Part shown: piece after piece, positions 62,495 to 64,000 of the stretch | Position numbering within the stretch: the stretch's first letter is position 1 | Layout of the letters: every line of letters starts with the position of its first letter | Notes under the pieces: generated by a model | Told to the model about the DNA's origin: nothing | Database searches by the model: none | The model's input: the letters and a program-made list of their open reading frames with translations, nothing else | Origin: DUOA01 sp012839095 | Lineage (GTDB): Bacteria > Bacillota > Clostridia > Caldicoprobacterales > DTU083 | Direction: 5' to 3' | DNA: 64,000 nt | Assembly: GCA_050951505.1 (NCBI GenBank) | Contig: JBMNJE010000009.1 | Span: forward strand, 62,001 to 126,000 | Program-made: the position numbers and the translations under genes

Positions 62495-62593
62495 ATGGGA
62501 GCAGCGTTTAATGTGGAAAATCTGACTTTCAAATATCCGTCATCCGGGGAAGATACAATCAAAGGTAACTTGTACCATTTCGGAAAGCCGTAA
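62495..62593 (+). pseudogene. Truncated ABC transporter ATP-binding protein (5' remnant)
   Basis: A strong RBS (GGAGGGAGG) and ATG open a frame MGAAFNVENLTFKYPSSGED TIKG, matching the N-terminal beta-strand region of ABC ATPases just before the Walker A segment. After TIKG the similarity stops and the frame closes after 32 codons. No Walker A, signature or Walker B motif is present in the following DNA. The rest of the gene was probably deleted, leaving the TetR gene without its efflux system. Confidence 0.7.
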
Positions 62594-62608
62594 CTATATA
62601 GAATACAG

Positions 62609-63337
62609 TTAAATATCTTGTCCTAAAGCCTGCCTGGCAGACAGCTTGGCTGTTTGAATTTCCCATTCAGAAACCGGCTGGTCAAATTCGCGAAGTCTGT
62701 TATCCTCTATTGGCCGGCCGGTTAAATATCCATACCAGGTCAGGGCTATTGCATATCTGGCAGCTCCTGTGCCTGCATGGAAGGTATCCCGGTGGACTTT
62801 CTCCATCCCGTTCGCCAGCAAATTCTGCATGCATTGTCCGGCCGGAATTATACCGTCAGCGCTGATGGCTTCTGCTGCCTGTTCATAAGCCGCTTTCAAA
62901 TCCCGGAACATGTCATTTGGGTCTTCATACCCAAGCTGAATCAGCCTTTCACTATCCTGCTCGTAAGCCCATGTCTGGTGAAGCAGAAGCCTGGATTTTG
63001 GAGCATGATAACGGATATACCCGGAAAGCTCCTGTATGTAGGGGTGGTAGGTTTCGTAGGAAATACTCTGATTGCTTACCTGCTGGATGGTAATGTAGTC
63101 CCAGTCGTCACTTTGCAGTGCTTCCTTTATGGTAACGTAAATACCCGTTACCTCGCCGTTGAATTCGAATGAATATGCTTTGGCATCGTTGTTAATGTTT
63201 TTGAAGTGCTGGGAAAGAGAGCATCCGCCTATAACCAGGTTCACACACTTCATTTGAAAACCATCGGCCCTGGCTGCCTTGTGCAGATATCTGTGTGCAT
63301 CCTGTGAAAAACTGTTTCCAATTGATAATATCTTCAT
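62609..63337 (-). CDS. DUF4886 SGNH-like protein
   Basis: This 242-residue protein begins MKILSIGNSFSQDAHRYLHKAARADG, where GNSFS is the SGNH block I serine region. VIGGCSLSQHF, YITIQQVSNQSISYE and a C-terminal DTFHAGTGAARYAIALTWYGYLTG with a DxxH-type motif follow. Family members are uncharacterised, probably carbohydrate esterases. ATG 63337 follows GGAGGAGATAAG. It overlaps the upstream SemiSWEET gene by 4 nt, so the two are translationally coupled. Confidence 0.8.
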   Translation of the reverse strand: MKILSIGNSFSQDAHRYLHKAARADGFQMKCVNLVIGGCSLSQHFKNINNDAKAYSFEFNGEVTGIYVTIKEALQSDDWDYITIQQVSNQSISYETYHPYIQELSGYIRYHAPKSRLLLHQTWAYEQDSERLIQLGYEDPNDMFRDLKAAYEQAAEAISADGIIPAGQCMQNLLANGMEKVHRDTFHAGTGAARYAIALTWYGYLTGRPIEDNRLREFDQPVSEWEIQTAKLSARQALGQDI

Positions 63338-63636
63338 AAACTTATCTCCTCCGGAAGATGGGCTGACTCCCTGTCCAGCCTGGAATTTCTGATATACAGG
63401 CAAATATCGGTTGCCACCAGTACAAGATTGATAGTATAAAAAACAATAACATAGTCTGCCGTATTGACCAGTTTATTTATGATTCCGCTTATATAGCCCA
63501 GCAGCAGAACGATTAGAAAAAATAAACTCTTTCCCTTGGCTGTCCTGGATTTGTATGATTTGGCAATGGAAAAGGGCCAGGCTAATCCAAAACACAAAAG
63601 CATAATTACCTCGAAAATCTTGTTGATAGTACTCAA
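63334..63636 (-). CDS. SemiSWEET-type PQ-loop membrane protein
   Basis: This 100-residue protein has three helices: MLLCFGLAWPFSIAKSYKSRTAKGKS (the PF/PQ motif and SRTAKGKS loop of the family), LFFLIVLLLGYISGIINKLV, and VIVFYTINLVLVATDICLYIRN. SemiSWEETs dimerise to carry sugars. The start is either TTG 63636 or ATG 63603; the latter has GAGG at better spacing. Coupling to a DUF4886 hydrolase suggests a sugar-ester metabolism pair. Confidence 0.78.
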   Translation of the reverse strand: MSTINKIFEVIMLLCFGLAWPFSIAKSYKSRTAKGKSLFFLIVLLLGYISGIINKLVNTADYVIVFYTINLVLVATDICLYIRNSRLDRESAHLPEEISL

Positions 63637-63664
63637 CTCCCTCTATATAGCTCACTGATTTCTT

Positions 63665-63693
63665 ATTATATCCTATACTCAGAGAGACTTCAA
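63665..63693 (-). promoter_or_regulatory. Promoter for the SemiSWEET-DUF4886 pair
   Basis: On the minus strand TTGAAG (63693-63688) and perfect TATAAT (63670-63665) are 17 nt apart. Confidence 0.62.
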
Positions 63694-63710
63694 AGGAAAA
63701 ACAACCTGAT

Positions 63711-63726
63711 CCGGATATATATCCGG
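63711..63726. promoter_or_regulatory. Perfect 16-bp palindrome in the divergent intergenic region
   Basis: CCGGATATATATCCGG lies between the minus-strand promoter and the plus-strand lipoprotein gene, a position suited to a dimeric regulator site. No regulator gene is adjacent. Confidence 0.4.
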
Positions 63727-63827
63727 TAAATATGTTTATTAATAGTTGCATTAATAAGGGTAAATGATAAGCATAACCGGAACCTGAGCATCGCCGAAAA
63801 CCGGATTACAGAGGAGAGACAGACAAT

Positions 63828-64000
63828 ATGATGAACGAAAAGTTAAAGCTGGCACTTATAATCATATTAATAATTATTGTGCCTGCGGCAGGCTGCAGCA
63901 GACAGGCAGGCAGGGAATCCTATCAGACAATAAGCAGCGAAGAGGCCAAGTCCATGATAGACGAAATGGAGGATGCAGTCATACTTGATGTCCGTACCCG
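63828..64000 (+). CDS. Rhodanese-like lipoprotein, 3'-truncated by the window edge
   Basis: 57 codons are visible. The signal peptide ends in lipobox PAAGC, then a short linker leads to YQTISSEEAKSMIDEMEDAVILDVRT, the start of a rhodanese fold (first strand and LDVRT loop). The catalytic Cys loop lies outside the window. RBS GAGGAGAG suits ATG 63828 or 63831. Such extracytoplasmic rhodaneses may handle sulfur or act as redox proteins; the rest is needed to decide. Confidence 0.78.
   Translation, partial: MMNEKLKLALIIILIIIVPAAGCSRQAGRESYQTISSEEAKSMIDEMEDAVILDVRT

Overview
The window reads as a chromosomal segment of an endospore-forming member of the Clostridia (Bacillota). Evidence: a Bacillus-like gene order mreC-mreD / minC-minD / spoIVFA-spoIVFB / rplU-prp-rpmA-obgE, an L27 with the Prp-cleaved N-terminal extension, strong AGGAGG ribosome binding sites, sporulation-type proteins (SpoIVFB-like site-2 protease, LysM-GH18 spore hydrolase, GerMN lipoproteins) and Firmicute-type leader RNAs. 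No species can be named from the sequence. TTG starts are frequent, with about eleven supported by ribosome binding sites.

Layout. 1-9.4 kb: cell shape and division (mreC partial, mreD, a class B PBP, minCDE, rodA), mgsA, then spoIVFA/spoIVFB behind a sigma-E-like promoter. 9.4-20.4 kb: RNA, ribosome and housekeeping genes (radical SAM protein plus DUF2344 partner, RNase G, NUDIX, sugar-phosphate isomerase-like, rplU-prp-rpmA, obgE, yhbY, nadD-yqeK-rsfS), with a membrane protein carrying an Mrr-like soluble region on the opposite strand. 20.4-35.7 kb: envelope genes (DacF-type carboxypeptidase, ComEA, a two-component system followed by two GerMN lipoproteins, a glycerophosphodiesterase, a VanW protein, a TGS-uridine-kinase-like protein, a CNNM/CorC transporter behind an unidentified attenuated leader RNA, DUF368, a CapA-like lipoprotein). 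35.8-45.7 kb: metabolic genes (Gfo/Idh oxidoreductase, a folate ECF S-component under a THF riboswitch, YfbR-like nucleotidase, rhamnulokinase, LysM-GH18, SGNH esterase, GH92 mannosidase). 45.8-55.5 kb: one compact pyrimidine operon pyrC-carB-pyrK-pyrD-pyrF-pyrE-pyrB-pyrI plus an HD hydrolase, with a PyrR-like attenuator leader and no carA. 55.6-55.8 kb: tRNA-Val and tRNA-fMet.

55.9-62.6 kb is a zone of gene decay. A DUF4118 (KdpD-like) sensor kinase, its KdpE-like regulator, trkA and trkH all carry several frameshifts, and an ABC ATPase behind an intact TetR gene is cut down to 32 codons. The rest of the window has almost no such lesions. The right end holds a divergent SemiSWEET/DUF4886 pair and the start of a rhodanese-like lipoprotein.

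The observations most worth following are the unidentified leader with a 17-bp attenuator-type helix before the CNNM gene, the Firmicute counterpart of the actinobacterial MtrA-MtrB-LpqB layout, the pyr operon with carB but no carA, the membrane-anchored Mrr-like protein, and the concentrated decay of the potassium-uptake locus. Nothing in the window is clearly a defence system, CRISPR array or insertion sequence.
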